From the NCBI GenBank assembly GCA_009731425.1, contig AP018794.1, positions 2,177,960 through 2,241,959 on the forward strand: DNA of 64,000 nucleotides, read 5' to 3'. Both the position numbers and the translations under genes were made by a program. Below are positions 25,080 through 32,837 of this stretch, piece by piece. The first letter of the stretch is position 1, and every line of letters starts with the position of its first letter. Source of the DNA: Lachnospiraceae bacterium KM106-2. GTDB lineage: Bacteria; Bacillota; Clostridia; Lachnospirales; Lachnospiraceae. The notes under the pieces were generated by a model. It saw only the letters and a list, made by a program, of their open reading frames with translations, did no database searches and was not told where the DNA came from.

Positions 25080-26036
25080 CTACCTCTTTATAATCTCTTT
25101 CGGAACGGTTAACTCTTTCTTCGTAAAATAAAGTTCTTGCATCTCATTAAAATTCTCATCCACATGACTCGTGAGCTCTGCCACTTTATCTAATAACTGA
25201 ATCTCCTCTTTCGTTATCTCTTCATCTGATGCAGATACAAGATACCAAGGATTCCAGCTCAACCCTTTACAAATGCGCACCAGATATGGCACAGTCTCTA
25301 CTTTGTTTAGTGCCCCTAGATCTCGCAATAACTGACCTCTTACGAACCAAAGTCCATGCAAGGAGGTAATCCCCCATTCTGGTCTAATATCACAGCCGAT
25401 GCCAAACTTCATAGGATCCTCTTTTCCTGAGCGACATAACTTCCATGCCTCTCCCGCCGAGATAAATTCTCCATTCTTAAGATCCCGTGGATTAAACTTC
25501 TTAATCTGAGCGACCTTATCTGGATCGTCGTTCGCCTCTAACCCCCAGTGCATCACCGTACTCTGTTGAAAGGGATCGAGCTGACAGTCATTTCGAATCC
25601 AGCGCATTCCATTCCAGTACTCGCAGATCCAATGGTCTTCATAACCGCCATCCCATCCAAAATAAGTGGCAAACCCACACCGGCTTCTTGCCGGAATTCC
25701 TTTTGCTCTTAAGAAGGCACAGAACAAAGTGGAAAACTCTCTACAACAGGCGATCACACGGTCTTTGGGATGTCTTGGGATTGACAGATCACTGCTATCT
25801 ATTTCTAATACCTTGTCCAATAAATCCTGCATATAAGCCGTCTCTTGTGTATACTCATGTCCCTGCTCATATGGAATATTATAATTACCAAACCAAGAAT
25901 CATGCACGATAAGCCCTTGCACAACCTGACCGATCACTTCCGGGTCATCTGGAAGCCAATTAATAAAAGACTGATATTTCTCTAAATTTGTAATCTTACC
26001 TGGCCTACTATAATAATCATAGATCTCTTTTCTCAT
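25080..26036 (-). CDS. Transglutaminase-like domain protein (cytoplasmic)
   Basis: 318 residues without signal peptide. The transglutaminase core shows CCREFSTLFCAFLRAKGIPARSRCGF (catalytic Cys near residue 97), DHWICEYW (His) and WIRNDCQLDP (Asp), all three residues of the Cys-His-Asp triad. Bacterial members act as cysteine proteases or amidases rather than cross-linkers. It lies 15 bases downstream of an AraC-type regulator and is probably in the same operon. Confidence 0.82.
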   Translation of the reverse strand: MRKEIYDYYSRPGKITNLEKYQSFINWLPDDPEVIGQVVQGLIVHDSWFGNYNIPYEQGHEYTQETAYMQDLLDKVLEIDSSDLSIPRHPKDRVIACCREFSTLFCAFLRAKGIPARSRCGFATYFGWDGGYEDHWICEYWNGMRWIRNDCQLDPFQQSTVMHWGLEANDDPDKVAQIKKFNPRDLKNGEFISAGEAWKLCRSGKEDPMKFGIGCDIRPEWGITSLHGLWFVRGQLLRDLGALNKVETVPYLVRICKGLSWNPWYLVSASDEEITKEEIQLLDKVAELTSHVDENFNEMQELYFTKKELTVPKEIIKR

Positions 26037-26051
26037 ATCTAATTCCCCCTT

Positions 26052-26894
26052 CTACTTGATCGGTATTAACAACTTAAATCTATGTACATCCGGATCTCTA
26101 AAGTTATCTTCATATACTTCAAGATCATCATACTCATCAATCTCATAGGAAAGACTCTTTGCATACAAAGACGCACTGGTATAGGCATCTGGTGTACTAA
26201 TACGATCGGGGACCGAAGCCTCAAAGAATTTCTGCGAACGGATATTACGTATCGTCATCCCCTCTGGTACGTTCTTTACTTTCTCCACCTTTACTGCTGC
26301 CATATAGACAAAACTTTCTTCGCTGCAATCTTCACTTTCACAAATACCATAAAGTATGGTCGGTTTGCTGATCTGCTCAATCTCCTTTACTCTACCTAAG
26401 AAATCGCTCCACAATCTTCCGATGGATCCATCGGCATCCCACTGCTTTGCTCTGCACTCCATTCCGACTACCTGAAAGCCTGACATTTGGAGTTCTTGAA
26501 ATGACATCTGTTTTTCGTCTTTCTTCTCTTGCTGCCTCTGCCCTAGCTCGATTCTCTTTAATGGTGGTATTATGTAATCCTCCTGTCGATATTTACTCGG
26601 CGTCATCCCATATACCCTTGTAAACGCTCTCGTAAATACATCATGTGACTCGAATCCATACTGAAAAGCAATCTCTGCTATCGTCTGTTTTGTCTCTTTT
26701 AAGGTAATTGCTGCCTTTGACATCTTTCTTCTCATGAGGTATTCTCCAACTGTATCACCCGTAACCCTTTTAAATAGGCGATAAAACTGTGGCACGGAAT
26801 ACCCTGCCACTCCTGCAATCTCATAGAGACTGATATCTTGTTTTATGTTTTCTTCTATATAATCCAGCGCTTGCTGAAACTGATTATTTTTCAT
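26052..26894 (-). CDS. AraC-family regulator with GyrI-like effector domain
   Basis: 280 residues. The N-terminal AraC DNA-binding domain has two helix-turn-helix units (SLYEIAGVAGYSVPQFYRLFK and IAEIAFQYGFESHDVFTRAF, ending GMTPSKYRQ). The C-terminal part from about residue 118 resembles a GyrI/SOUL-like small-molecule binding domain (MECRAKQWDADGSIGRLWSDF, LLIPIK end). This Rob/BmrR-like combination senses hydrophobic ligands. It probably controls itself and the downstream transglutaminase-like gene. Confidence 0.88.
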   Translation of the reverse strand: MKNNQFQQALDYIEENIKQDISLYEIAGVAGYSVPQFYRLFKRVTGDTVGEYLMRRKMSKAAITLKETKQTIAEIAFQYGFESHDVFTRAFTRVYGMTPSKYRQEDYIIPPLKRIELGQRQQEKKDEKQMSFQELQMSGFQVVGMECRAKQWDADGSIGRLWSDFLGRVKEIEQISKPTILYGICESEDCSEESFVYMAAVKVEKVKNVPEGMTIRNIRSQKFFEASVPDRISTPDAYTSASLYAKSLSYEIDEYDDLEVYEDNFRDPDVHRFKLLIPIK

Positions 26895-26983
26895 TCTAGG
26901 ATCACCTCACTTCCTTATCATACCACGGTTATTAGGCTAATTCTCGATGATTATTATCAAGATTTATTCTGCTGCGAAAGTTT

Positions 26984-27028
26984 AGGAAATTAAAAAGAGG
27001 GTTATACTAACCCTCTTTTTAATTTCCT
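26984..27028. terminator. Long bidirectional terminator
   Basis: A perfect 21-bp stem (AGGAAATTAAAAAGAGGGTTA and its reverse complement) with a three-base loop, two bases past the stop of the 90-residue membrane gene. Confidence 0.85.
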
Positions 27029-27029
27029 T

Positions 27030-27302
27030 TCAAGGTATGAGTCCAAACTCGTTCCCCAATGTAAGCACTCCAACAAATCCGATAAAGATCGCAAATAATT
27101 TACTTGTTTTACGAAAGACAACCGCCATAATAAGATACATAATTCCACTCAATACCGTAATCTCATGCCCTACATTACGCCCACCAAAGTGCTTTAGCAT
27201 GAATAACATACTTAATATAGTGAAGATCAATGCATATAGCACAATAAATATCTGATCGAGTCTTGTCTGCTCACAAAACCTTTCCCTCACTGTTTTTTTC
27301 AT
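27030..27302 (-). CDS. Small membrane protein, 90 residues
   Basis: Not recognised to family level. Three hydrophobic helices (IFIVLYALIFTILSMLFML, ITVLSGIMYLIMAVVF, LFAIFIGFVGVLTLG) separated by short polar turns, with a basic N-terminus (MKKTVRERF), suggest a cytoplasmic N-terminus and small integral membrane protein. It is monocistronic, with a strong terminator directly after the stop and GGAGG before the ATG. Confidence 0.65.
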   Translation of the reverse strand: MKKTVRERFCEQTRLDQIFIVLYALIFTILSMLFMLKHFGGRNVGHEITVLSGIMYLIMAVVFRKTSKLFAIFIGFVGVLTLGNEFGLIP

Positions 27303-27447
27303 ACTGCCTCCTGTTATGTACTTATATTATCCCCATCTTATTCCATTATTTAGAGTTCGTCAATCACCTAGTGCCCAGGTGTATCTTTCACTCACTTGCA
27401 CTAAAATACTTTGTAGAAAACATACTTTCCATCATCATAAACAAAAA

Positions 27448-27473
27448 GAGCATCTTCTCAAATAAAGATGCTC
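27448..27473 (-). terminator. Terminator left of the decayed family A copy
   Basis: GAGCATCTT/AAGATGCTC stem with an eight-base loop, followed on the minus strand by T5. It would serve the HAD phosphatase gene, from which it is separated by the repeat. Confidence 0.75.
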
Positions 27474-27625
27474 CCATCTGTGGACATTTACTATTATCAC
27501 CCTAGACTTTTCTAGTAGAGATGTATGGAAAGCCACGTTCTCCATTCTTAATCAGAAGCCGGAAACCACGCTTTTCGGCTTCTGGACTGGTGCGAGCAAG
27601 TGGCGGATCTTACCACTTGCTCGTA
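27474..27625 (+). mobile_element. Family A structured repeat, copy 4 (decayed, right end missing)
   Basis: Clear similarity to family A begins at CTGTGGACATTTACT (compare CTGTAGACAATTACT). It covers hairpin 1 (degraded: GGAAAG...GTTCTCC), hairpin 2 (CAGAAGCCGGAAACCACGCTTTTCGGCTTCTG, 27549-27580) and hairpin 3 (CAAGTGGC/ACCACTTG), then stops at the HAD gene's stop codon. Hairpins 4 and 5 and any right-hand terminator copy are absent. Confidence 0.65.
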
Positions 27626-27628
27626 CAA

Positions 27629-28273
27629 TTACTTAATTTTTTCTATTACCTGATCCAGACTCTCACATACCCAAGTAGTCATCTCAAGACTTTCTTTGGC
27701 AAGCGGCGTCAGATCTTCAATTCCGATCACTTTTGCTCCCGCTGCAAATCCTGCCTTAATCCCATGAGGGCTATCCTCCAAAATAATACAGTCTTTACAA
27801 GAAACGCCAAGTTTACTGGCTGCGGTAAGAAAAATCTCCGGGTCTGGCTTTCCTTTCGATACCTCATCACCGAACACAACTTCCGTAAAATAGTCAAAGA
27901 CTCCAGCCATTTTAAGATACTTGGTCGCTAATTCTCTATGAGTAGAGGTTGCCACCGCACAAGGAATCTCTTTCTCCTTTAAATAAGATAATAGCTCCTT
28001 TAATCCCTTTTTAATTGGAACTCCATGTTCCTCAATCCATTCATTGACATAATCAGTTCTTACCTTTCTGGCAAGATCATAATCTACCTTTTCGCCATAG
28101 GTAGTTAGAAAGAGCTTTTTACTATAAGCCACATTCGTTCCACGGATATGATCGATCATCTCTTCCGTGATCGGATAATTTAGTTGTTTCGCTGCGGATA
28201 GCCATCCCTGCTTTGCGAGACGTTCCGTATCAAACATTAAACCATCCATATCAAATATTGCACCTTTGATCAT
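27629..28273 (-). CDS. HAD-superfamily phosphatase, beta-phosphoglucomutase-like
   Basis: About 214 residues. The nucleophile motif is IFDMDGLMFDTE (DxD), with a C1-type helical cap, motif II at CAVATSTHRELA, motif III lysine at SKGKPDPEIF and motif IV acidic pair at ILEDSPHGIKAG. It likely dephosphorylates or isomerises sugar or nucleotide phosphates, substrate unknown. The ATG at 28273 follows AGAGG, and the longer ORF starts inside the spacing to the upstream gene. It forms a two-gene operon with the phosphoglycerate-mutase-like gene 14 bases upstream. Confidence 0.88.
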   Translation of the reverse strand: MIKGAIFDMDGLMFDTERLAKQGWLSAAKQLNYPITEEMIDHIRGTNVAYSKKLFLTTYGEKVDYDLARKVRTDYVNEWIEEHGVPIKKGLKELLSYLKEKEIPCAVATSTHRELATKYLKMAGVFDYFTEVVFGDEVSKGKPDPEIFLTAASKLGVSCKDCIILEDSPHGIKAGFAAGAKVIGIEDLTPLAKESLEMTTWVCESLDQVIEKIK

Positions 28274-28287
28274 CGTTTGCATCCTCT

Positions 28288-28728
28288 CTACACACATAGT
28301 ATTTCCTCAATTCCAAGACAACTCTCACCTTCAAACTCCATCTTCATTACATAAGTCTGCTTTTTGATCGCTTGCTGATAATCCTCGTAGCCAAAAGTGG
28401 AATCAAAATATTCAACTACACTGCCAATTGGAACCGGATGAGTGCACACTAAGATTACTTTATCTTGATAGTCATTTACCATCATCTGAAGAGCATCGAT
28501 CATTCTCTCTTGCACATCATGTAACGTTTCATTTTCAGTCAGAGCAGCCTCCTGTAATTCGTCTAAAACATAAGCTGGAACCTTTTGTTCCATAGCAAAC
28601 GGGCGAATGCTCCGAACAACTTCTCCTTCTGGTGCTGAGAATAATACATCAATTTCTTTTCCTTCAAAAAATTGCTTCCATAAACCCATATTGTTTGCTG
28701 TATTCTTCATAAAATATACGGTTGTCAT
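28288..28728 (-). CDS. Histidine-phosphatase-fold protein lacking the catalytic RHG motif
   Basis: 146 residues with the outline of a phosphoglycerate-mutase-like domain: an N-terminal strand MTTVYFMKNTANNMG where RHGET is expected, VLFSAPEGEVVRSIRPFA (compare SSPLxRAxxTA), LDELQEAALTENET and VCTHPVPIG (the second catalytic His). The first strand carries Lys-Asn where Arg-His should be, so the phospho-accepting histidine is missing. It is probably catalytically inactive or divergent. Translated just upstream of the HAD gene. Confidence 0.55.
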   Translation of the reverse strand: MTTVYFMKNTANNMGLWKQFFEGKEIDVLFSAPEGEVVRSIRPFAMEQKVPAYVLDELQEAALTENETLHDVQERMIDALQMMVNDYQDKVILVCTHPVPIGSVVEYFDSTFGYEDYQQAIKKQTYVMKMEFEGESCLGIEEILCV

Positions 28729-28812
28729 ACTGTTACTCCAATTCTTTATCCAATAATCTAATTGATTGCATTATACAATGTTTTTGAAAGAAAAGATAGG
28801 CTATCACCTTAC

Positions 28813-29976
28813 TTACTGGAAGGAAATGATGAGACATCCCTCTCGGTATTTCGCTCCGTGAATCTCCTTATTCTTAAAATCATCTGAGAGCATAAATTTG
28901 CGGTGTTCGTTCTGAATTGTCAGATGAAGTTCTTCTCCCTTTTGATAGAGGTCCATATCCTCAATACGCTGAAATGGAACATGAAGAATAAACTGTCTGC
29001 AGTCATCTTCTGCCTTTTCTTCAAAGATTTTCTCTGTAACAAAGATCTGCTCTGGCCTCTCATCTTGATATAATAGGTCTGCCACCTCTAATAATTGAGT
29101 CACTCCTCGTAATTCTGTCTTTCTTAACTCCAAAGAAAAGATCGGTACTTTATAGAAGCTCGCCTGAATGTCTGCTAAAGCCTTCTTCTGATTTTCTGCC
29201 CACTTCTTAAAATACCCCTTCATCGATTGTTCCGGATATATTTTATTCACAATGATCGCATCCACATTGTAGTCAAACAAATGTAAATAAGCGTAATTCC
29301 TCTTTGCCTCCTGAATTACAATCTTCTCTGGCGTCGTAACGATACGAAGACTGACCACATCCTTTTTCATCATGAGTTCCTTTAACGCTCTTAACTTATC
29401 ACATAGACCTTCAATCTCACTAAAAACATCCTCCTTAGGCATCGGGATCTTTGTCACCTTTTCTACAGCCGGTCCGGCAATCTTTACTGCCTTTCTCTTA
29501 AATGGAATGATCTGATTCACCCAGTCGCCAAACATCTCTGGGTACTTTAATAAGCTTAGCGTCTCACCGGTTGGAGCACAGTCAACGACCAGAACATCAT
29601 ATTCATTCTGATCATAGATTTCTTTGATACGAAGGAGCGAACAAAGTTCCTCAAATCCAGGAAATACAAGCAGTTCTTCTACTTCAATACTTTCCCCGCT
29701 CTTAAGTGTTAATAGCCTCTTCATATAATCTTTTAAATTTCCCCATACCCGTTCGCATTCTTCCATGGCACTGATCTCCAGGGCATCCAGATTCTCCATG
29801 ACATGCTGTGGCTGATTATTCAGAGTCATCTCGAAGGAATCCCCCAGACTATGAGCCTGGTCCGTGCTCATGATCAATACTTTTCTTCCGCTATTTGCAA
29901 TCTTACAAGCCGTGGCTGCTGCAACACTTGTCTTTCCGACTCCACCTTTTCCAGTATATAAAATAATCCTCATCAT
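28813..29976 (-). CDS. ArsA/Get3-type ATPase with C-terminal HSP20-like domain (second of two)
   Basis: 387 residues. The deviant Walker A GKGGVGKTS at the N-terminus, switch I DQAHSLGDSF and switch II DCAPTGETLSLL are diagnostic of the ArsA/Get3 family. The last 70 residues (FILHVPFQRIEDMDLYQKG to GCLIISFQ) resemble the alpha-crystallin/HSP20-like tail found in many bacterial ArsA homologues. No arsenite-binding cysteine triad or CxxC is present, so arsenic export is unlikely. Third gene of a compact operon with another ArsA homologue and a small protein, controlled by a MarR-type operator. Confidence 0.88.
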   Translation of the reverse strand: MMRIILYTGKGGVGKTSVAAATACKIANSGRKVLIMSTDQAHSLGDSFEMTLNNQPQHVMENLDALEISAMEECERVWGNLKDYMKRLLTLKSGESIEVEELLVFPGFEELCSLLRIKEIYDQNEYDVLVVDCAPTGETLSLLKYPEMFGDWVNQIIPFKRKAVKIAGPAVEKVTKIPMPKEDVFSEIEGLCDKLRALKELMMKKDVVSLRIVTTPEKIVIQEAKRNYAYLHLFDYNVDAIIVNKIYPEQSMKGYFKKWAENQKKALADIQASFYKVPIFSLELRKTELRGVTQLLEVADLLYQDERPEQIFVTEKIFEEKAEDDCRQFILHVPFQRIEDMDLYQKGEELHLTIQNEHRKFMLSDDFKNKEIHGAKYREGCLIISFQ

Positions 29977-29987
29977 AATCCCTCCCC

Positions 29988-30206
29988 CTAATCTATCGTT
30001 ACCTTATGTGCCTTCTTTGTATTTTCCGTTTCCTTTTTCGTACTCGACTGAGTCCATTCGTCCATTACACACTCTTTTACTACTTCGATTAATTCCTGTT
30101 CCATTTGATCCATCTTTTCTACCACTGGTTTTGGCATTACCGAGCGAAGCGCTTCACACTCCAGCTTCTTAGCTTCAATCATCTTGACCATAAATTCTTT
30201 ATTCAT
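29988..30206 (-). CDS. Small charged protein between two ArsA-like ATPases, 72 residues
   Basis: Not recognised. It is a mostly helical, highly charged protein (KMIEAKKLECEALRSVMP, EKMDQMEQELIEVVKE) with a disordered polar tail rich in Ser, Thr and Lys. GGAGGCG precedes the ATG by six bases. Gaps of 12 and 11 bases separate it from the two ATPase genes, so it is almost certainly cotranscribed and perhaps a bridging partner of the two ATPases. Confidence 0.65.
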   Translation of the reverse strand: MNKEFMVKMIEAKKLECEALRSVMPKPVVEKMDQMEQELIEVVKECVMDEWTQSSTKKETENTKKAHKVTID

Positions 30207-30218
30207 AAGATCGCCTCC

Positions 30219-31397
30219 TTACGCTAATTCAAATGTTACAACTAATTTACCATCTTCTAATTTTGCCTTTGCCACCTCATAGCCACGCAAGGTATCTGGA
30301 AGTGGAATACTTCGCTTGTAATTACCTATCTTTACGATAAGATCCTGCTTTGCCTCATGAAGATCAACCTCTTTCTTATCCGCAAATGGAATTTGGATCG
30401 TTAGAAGATAATTCTTTCCGTCCATGGTGTAACAATCTCCTCCGCTTACGCACTTCACATCTAACACGGAGTCGTCCTTCATAATATCTGTAACTAATCG
30501 ATCAATGGACTCCATTCCATTAATATCCGTCTCGTACCATTTAATCTTTATTATCGGAATGTTAAGAAAGACCTGTTCTAATTCATTCATGTAATCATTT
30601 TGGATCTGAAACCATTCTTCAAAAAAAGTCTCATTTGCTTCCTGCGGTAACACCCGGTTAATAAATAATCCATCTACTTGAAACCCATACAAATTCAGGT
30701 ACATATAACTTCTCTTTGTCTCCTCAACCACCATTTTCTCCGGCATTGTTACAAGACGAATGGTTGTGATCGTATGATCCTTTAATAACTGTTGTAGTCT
30801 GCTAAGTTCAAAATATAGTCTTTCAATATCATTCATTGCCGCCTTATTGGGGAGTTCTACTTGAAATAACTTTTTACCCACAGGGCGAAGCATCCTGACT
30901 GCCACTTTTCCGATTGGGAATAACTTCTCCATATACCAAGATAATAACTCAGGAAACTTAAGTAAGGATAAGGTCTCTCCCGTTGGTGCACAATCTACGA
31001 TGATCGTATCATAGACTTCTGATTCATAGATCTGCTTGATCTTTAGTAAAGCAAATAGTTCCTCCGTTCCCGGAAACATCATCTTACCCCATCCATCATT
31101 TTCTTTCTCTCCGCCTGATTCCATGCTAGGAAGCATTTTTTCAAATGCCTGCATCATCTCCCCGAAGTCATGTTCCATCTCATAATCTGGATCAACTTCT
31201 AGTGCATCTAAATGATCAGCTACCTTTACAATCTCTCGACCAATTGGTCTTTCAAATAAATCCCCTAAATTATGTGCCATATCCGCACTGACTAAAATGG
31301 TCTTATTTCCTAATAAAGCTGACTTTCTTGCATGTGCTGCTGCCACACTTGTCTTCCCGACTCCGCCTTTACCTGTAAAAACAATAATTCTTCCCAT
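30219..31397 (-). CDS. ArsA/Get3-type ATPase with C-terminal HSP20-like domain (first of two)
   Basis: 392 residues and clearly paralogous to the gene at 28813: GKGGVGKTSVAAAHARKSA, DMAHNLGDLFERP and DCAPTGETLSLLKFPELL are the same landmarks. The C-terminal segment (LLTIQIPFADKKEVDLHEA to DGKLVVTFELA) is HSP20-like. ArsA/Get3 ATPases work as dimers, and two paralogues in one operon suggest a heterodimer or two stages of one pathway. Client proteins unknown. First gene after the MarR-type operators at 31420-31454. Confidence 0.88.
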   Translation of the reverse strand: MGRIIVFTGKGGVGKTSVAAAHARKSALLGNKTILVSADMAHNLGDLFERPIGREIVKVADHLDALEVDPDYEMEHDFGEMMQAFEKMLPSMESGGEKENDGWGKMMFPGTEELFALLKIKQIYESEVYDTIIVDCAPTGETLSLLKFPELLSWYMEKLFPIGKVAVRMLRPVGKKLFQVELPNKAAMNDIERLYFELSRLQQLLKDHTITTIRLVTMPEKMVVEETKRSYMYLNLYGFQVDGLFINRVLPQEANETFFEEWFQIQNDYMNELEQVFLNIPIIKIKWYETDINGMESIDRLVTDIMKDDSVLDVKCVSGGDCYTMDGKNYLLTIQIPFADKKEVDLHEAKQDLIVKIGNYKRSIPLPDTLRGYEVAKAKLEDGKLVVTFELA

Positions 31398-31419
31398 ATA
31401 AATCCACCCTTTCTTAATT

Positions 31420-31454
31420 ACTTCGTTTGTCGAATACTTCGTTTCTCGAAGTAT
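31420..31454 (-). promoter_or_regulatory. MarR-type operators upstream of the ArsA operon
   Basis: ATACTTCG-TTTCT-CGAAGTAT (31434-31454) is a perfect 8-bp-arm dyad. An overlapping weaker dyad, ACTTCG-TTTGT-CGAA, lies at 31420-31434. The same CTTCG-N5-CGAAG motif occurs at the promoter of the adjacent marR gene, which links the regulator to both units. Confidence 0.7.
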
Positions 31455-31481
31455 TTATGTAAAAAAATATGTACTAGTGTT

Positions 31482-31521
31482 CTTGATCGTCATAAACAGC
31501 TCTCTAATTATGACGATCAAG
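31482..31521 (-). terminator. Hairpin after marR
   Basis: 14-bp arms CTTGATCGTCATAA/TTATGACGATCAAG, three bases past the marR stop. No immediate T-run follows on the minus strand, although T7 lies about 15 bases further, so it is a moderate terminator or RNA end-stabiliser. Confidence 0.55.
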
Positions 31522-31523
31522 CG

Positions 31524-32012
31524 TTATTCAATTGTAATCTTCTTAACTTTCTTTTCTGATGCCTGTGATTTTGACTTATCTTCTCTAAGTACCTGAAATG
31601 TGGTATCTATGATATGAAAGAGTACTCTGATCTCTTCTTCCGATAACGTTTCAATAACTCGATTTAGATAGGACTGTAATAACTCTACTTGTTCTTTTAC
31701 AAAAGACTGACCATCCTTTGTCATTACTGCCACTACAATTCGTTTATCATTATCATCTCGTCTTCTCTCGATCATCTTACGTTTTTCAAGACGTCCAACG
31801 ATACCGGTAACCGTATTTAAAGGAACTGATAAGTATTCCGCTATTTCTGTCATATTCACTTTCTGATTCTTATAGATCAAAAGTAAAGTAAACGCTTCAT
31901 TTTTGGAGTAATCCATAAAAGTCTGATTCCACTGTTCTGGAAAAAAGAGAAATTTACTTTGATCTAGAAACTGAAATAGCAATTCTTCCATTGATACTTT
32001 GATATGATCCAT
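31524..32012 (-). CDS. MarR-family transcriptional regulator
   Basis: About 162 residues. The winged helix is clear: NMTEIAEYLSVPLNTVTGIVGRLEKRKMIERRRDDNDKR (residues 52-90), flanked by dimerisation helices, with a lysine-rich tail KSQASEKKVKKITIE. GGGG seven bases before ATG 32012 decides the start over an upstream ATG. Its own promoter contains the CTTCG-N5-CGAAG dyad also found before the ArsA operon, so it likely represses itself and the two ATPases. The ligand is unknown. Confidence 0.9.
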   Translation of the reverse strand: MDHIKVSMEELLFQFLDQSKFLFFPEQWNQTFMDYSKNEAFTLLLIYKNQKVNMTEIAEYLSVPLNTVTGIVGRLEKRKMIERRRDDNDKRIVVAVMTKDGQSFVKEQVELLQSYLNRVIETLSEEEIRVLFHIIDTTFQVLREDKSKSQASEKKVKKITIE

Positions 32013-32031
32013 TTTAATCCCCATTCAATTG

Positions 32032-32084
32032 CTTCGTCTTTCGAAGTATATTTTTATTCTATGCTCGAAGTATTATTTTGTCAA
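32032..32084 (-). promoter_or_regulatory. marR promoter with operators
   Basis: TTGACA (32079-32084), 17 bases, TAGAAT (32056-32061). A half-site ATACTTCGAG lies in the spacer (32065-32074) and a full dyad CTTCG-TCTTT-CGAAG lies at 32032-32046, downstream of the -10, which suits autorepression. Confidence 0.75.
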
Positions 32085-32099
32085 CACCTTTTTTAACAT

Positions 32100-32723
32100 T
32101 TATTGGGTTGCATACATTGCTTCTTTGGGATTGTATCGATTGGGTGCTCGTAATGTTCTAACTAATGCCTTACTCTGCTTATCTGTCAGTTCATCCGGGC
32201 TGATCCCATAATAATAGTTGGATGCTTCCTTAATTCCATAACATCCATTTCCAAAATACACAATATTGCAATAAAGCTCTAAGATCTCATCTTTGGTCAA
32301 CGTTTGTTCTAATCGCTTTGCCACAAATACTTCTGCTACTTTTCGTTCTAATCGCTTATCAAAAGGGAAACACATATTCTTTGCCAACTGCTGCGTAATG
32401 GTGCTTCCTCCCTCTACGAAGGCTCCCGCTTTAATATCATTATAAAGTGCTCGCATCAGAGCTAGCGGATCCACTCCATGATGATCATAAAAACGCTGAT
32501 CCTCCGTTTGAACTAATGCCTTTTGATACTCTGGTGCTATGTTATCTATTGTTACATAATTGCTATCTTGCTTATATTCCCAAATTCGATTGGTAAGACT
32601 CTTCTCATCCATTGCCTCCTGATACATTTCATACCCCTTCCCGATGACGGGGAATGATGCGGTGAACGTTAAAAGGAACAGTAACACGATGATCATGGTC
32701 AATCGTTTTAATATCTTTTTCAT
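32100..32723 (-). CDS. Monofunctional peptidoglycan glycosyltransferase (GT51)
   Basis: 207 residues. One N-terminal membrane anchor (RLTMIIVLLFLLTFTASFPV) is followed by a GT51 domain with the signature motifs EDQRFYDHHGVDP (catalytic Glu), GGSTITQQLAKN and RKVAEVFVAKRLEQ. The length fits a stand-alone MtgA-like enzyme with no transpeptidase domain. It polymerises lipid II outside the membrane. GGAGG precedes ATG 32723. The next upstream gene encodes a VanZ/DD-carboxypeptidase fusion, so both act on cell-wall assembly. Confidence 0.92.
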   Translation of the reverse strand: MKKILKRLTMIIVLLFLLTFTASFPVIGKGYEMYQEAMDEKSLTNRIWEYKQDSNYVTIDNIAPEYQKALVQTEDQRFYDHHGVDPLALMRALYNDIKAGAFVEGGSTITQQLAKNMCFPFDKRLERKVAEVFVAKRLEQTLTKDEILELYCNIVYFGNGCYGIKEASNYYYGISPDELTDKQSKALVRTLRAPNRYNPKEAMYATQ

Positions 32724-32837
32724 ATTATGTGCCTCCTTTACTACCTCTGTTATTACTAGTATAAGAAAACACATGAAATGTTTGAATTGCTTTACCTTAC
32801 ACTTACCTTACAATTTTGAAAGGTAGCTGATATCCTC

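Noticed and set aside
27521..27931. Plus-strand ORF of 136 codons over the decayed repeat and the HAD gene end
   Set aside because: Antisense to the HAD phosphatase, starts inside the repeat remnant.
28813..31397. Arsenic-resistance annotation for the ArsA-like ATPases
   Set aside because: No metal-binding cysteines, no arsB/arsD/arsR neighbours; the pair carries HSP20-like tails instead.
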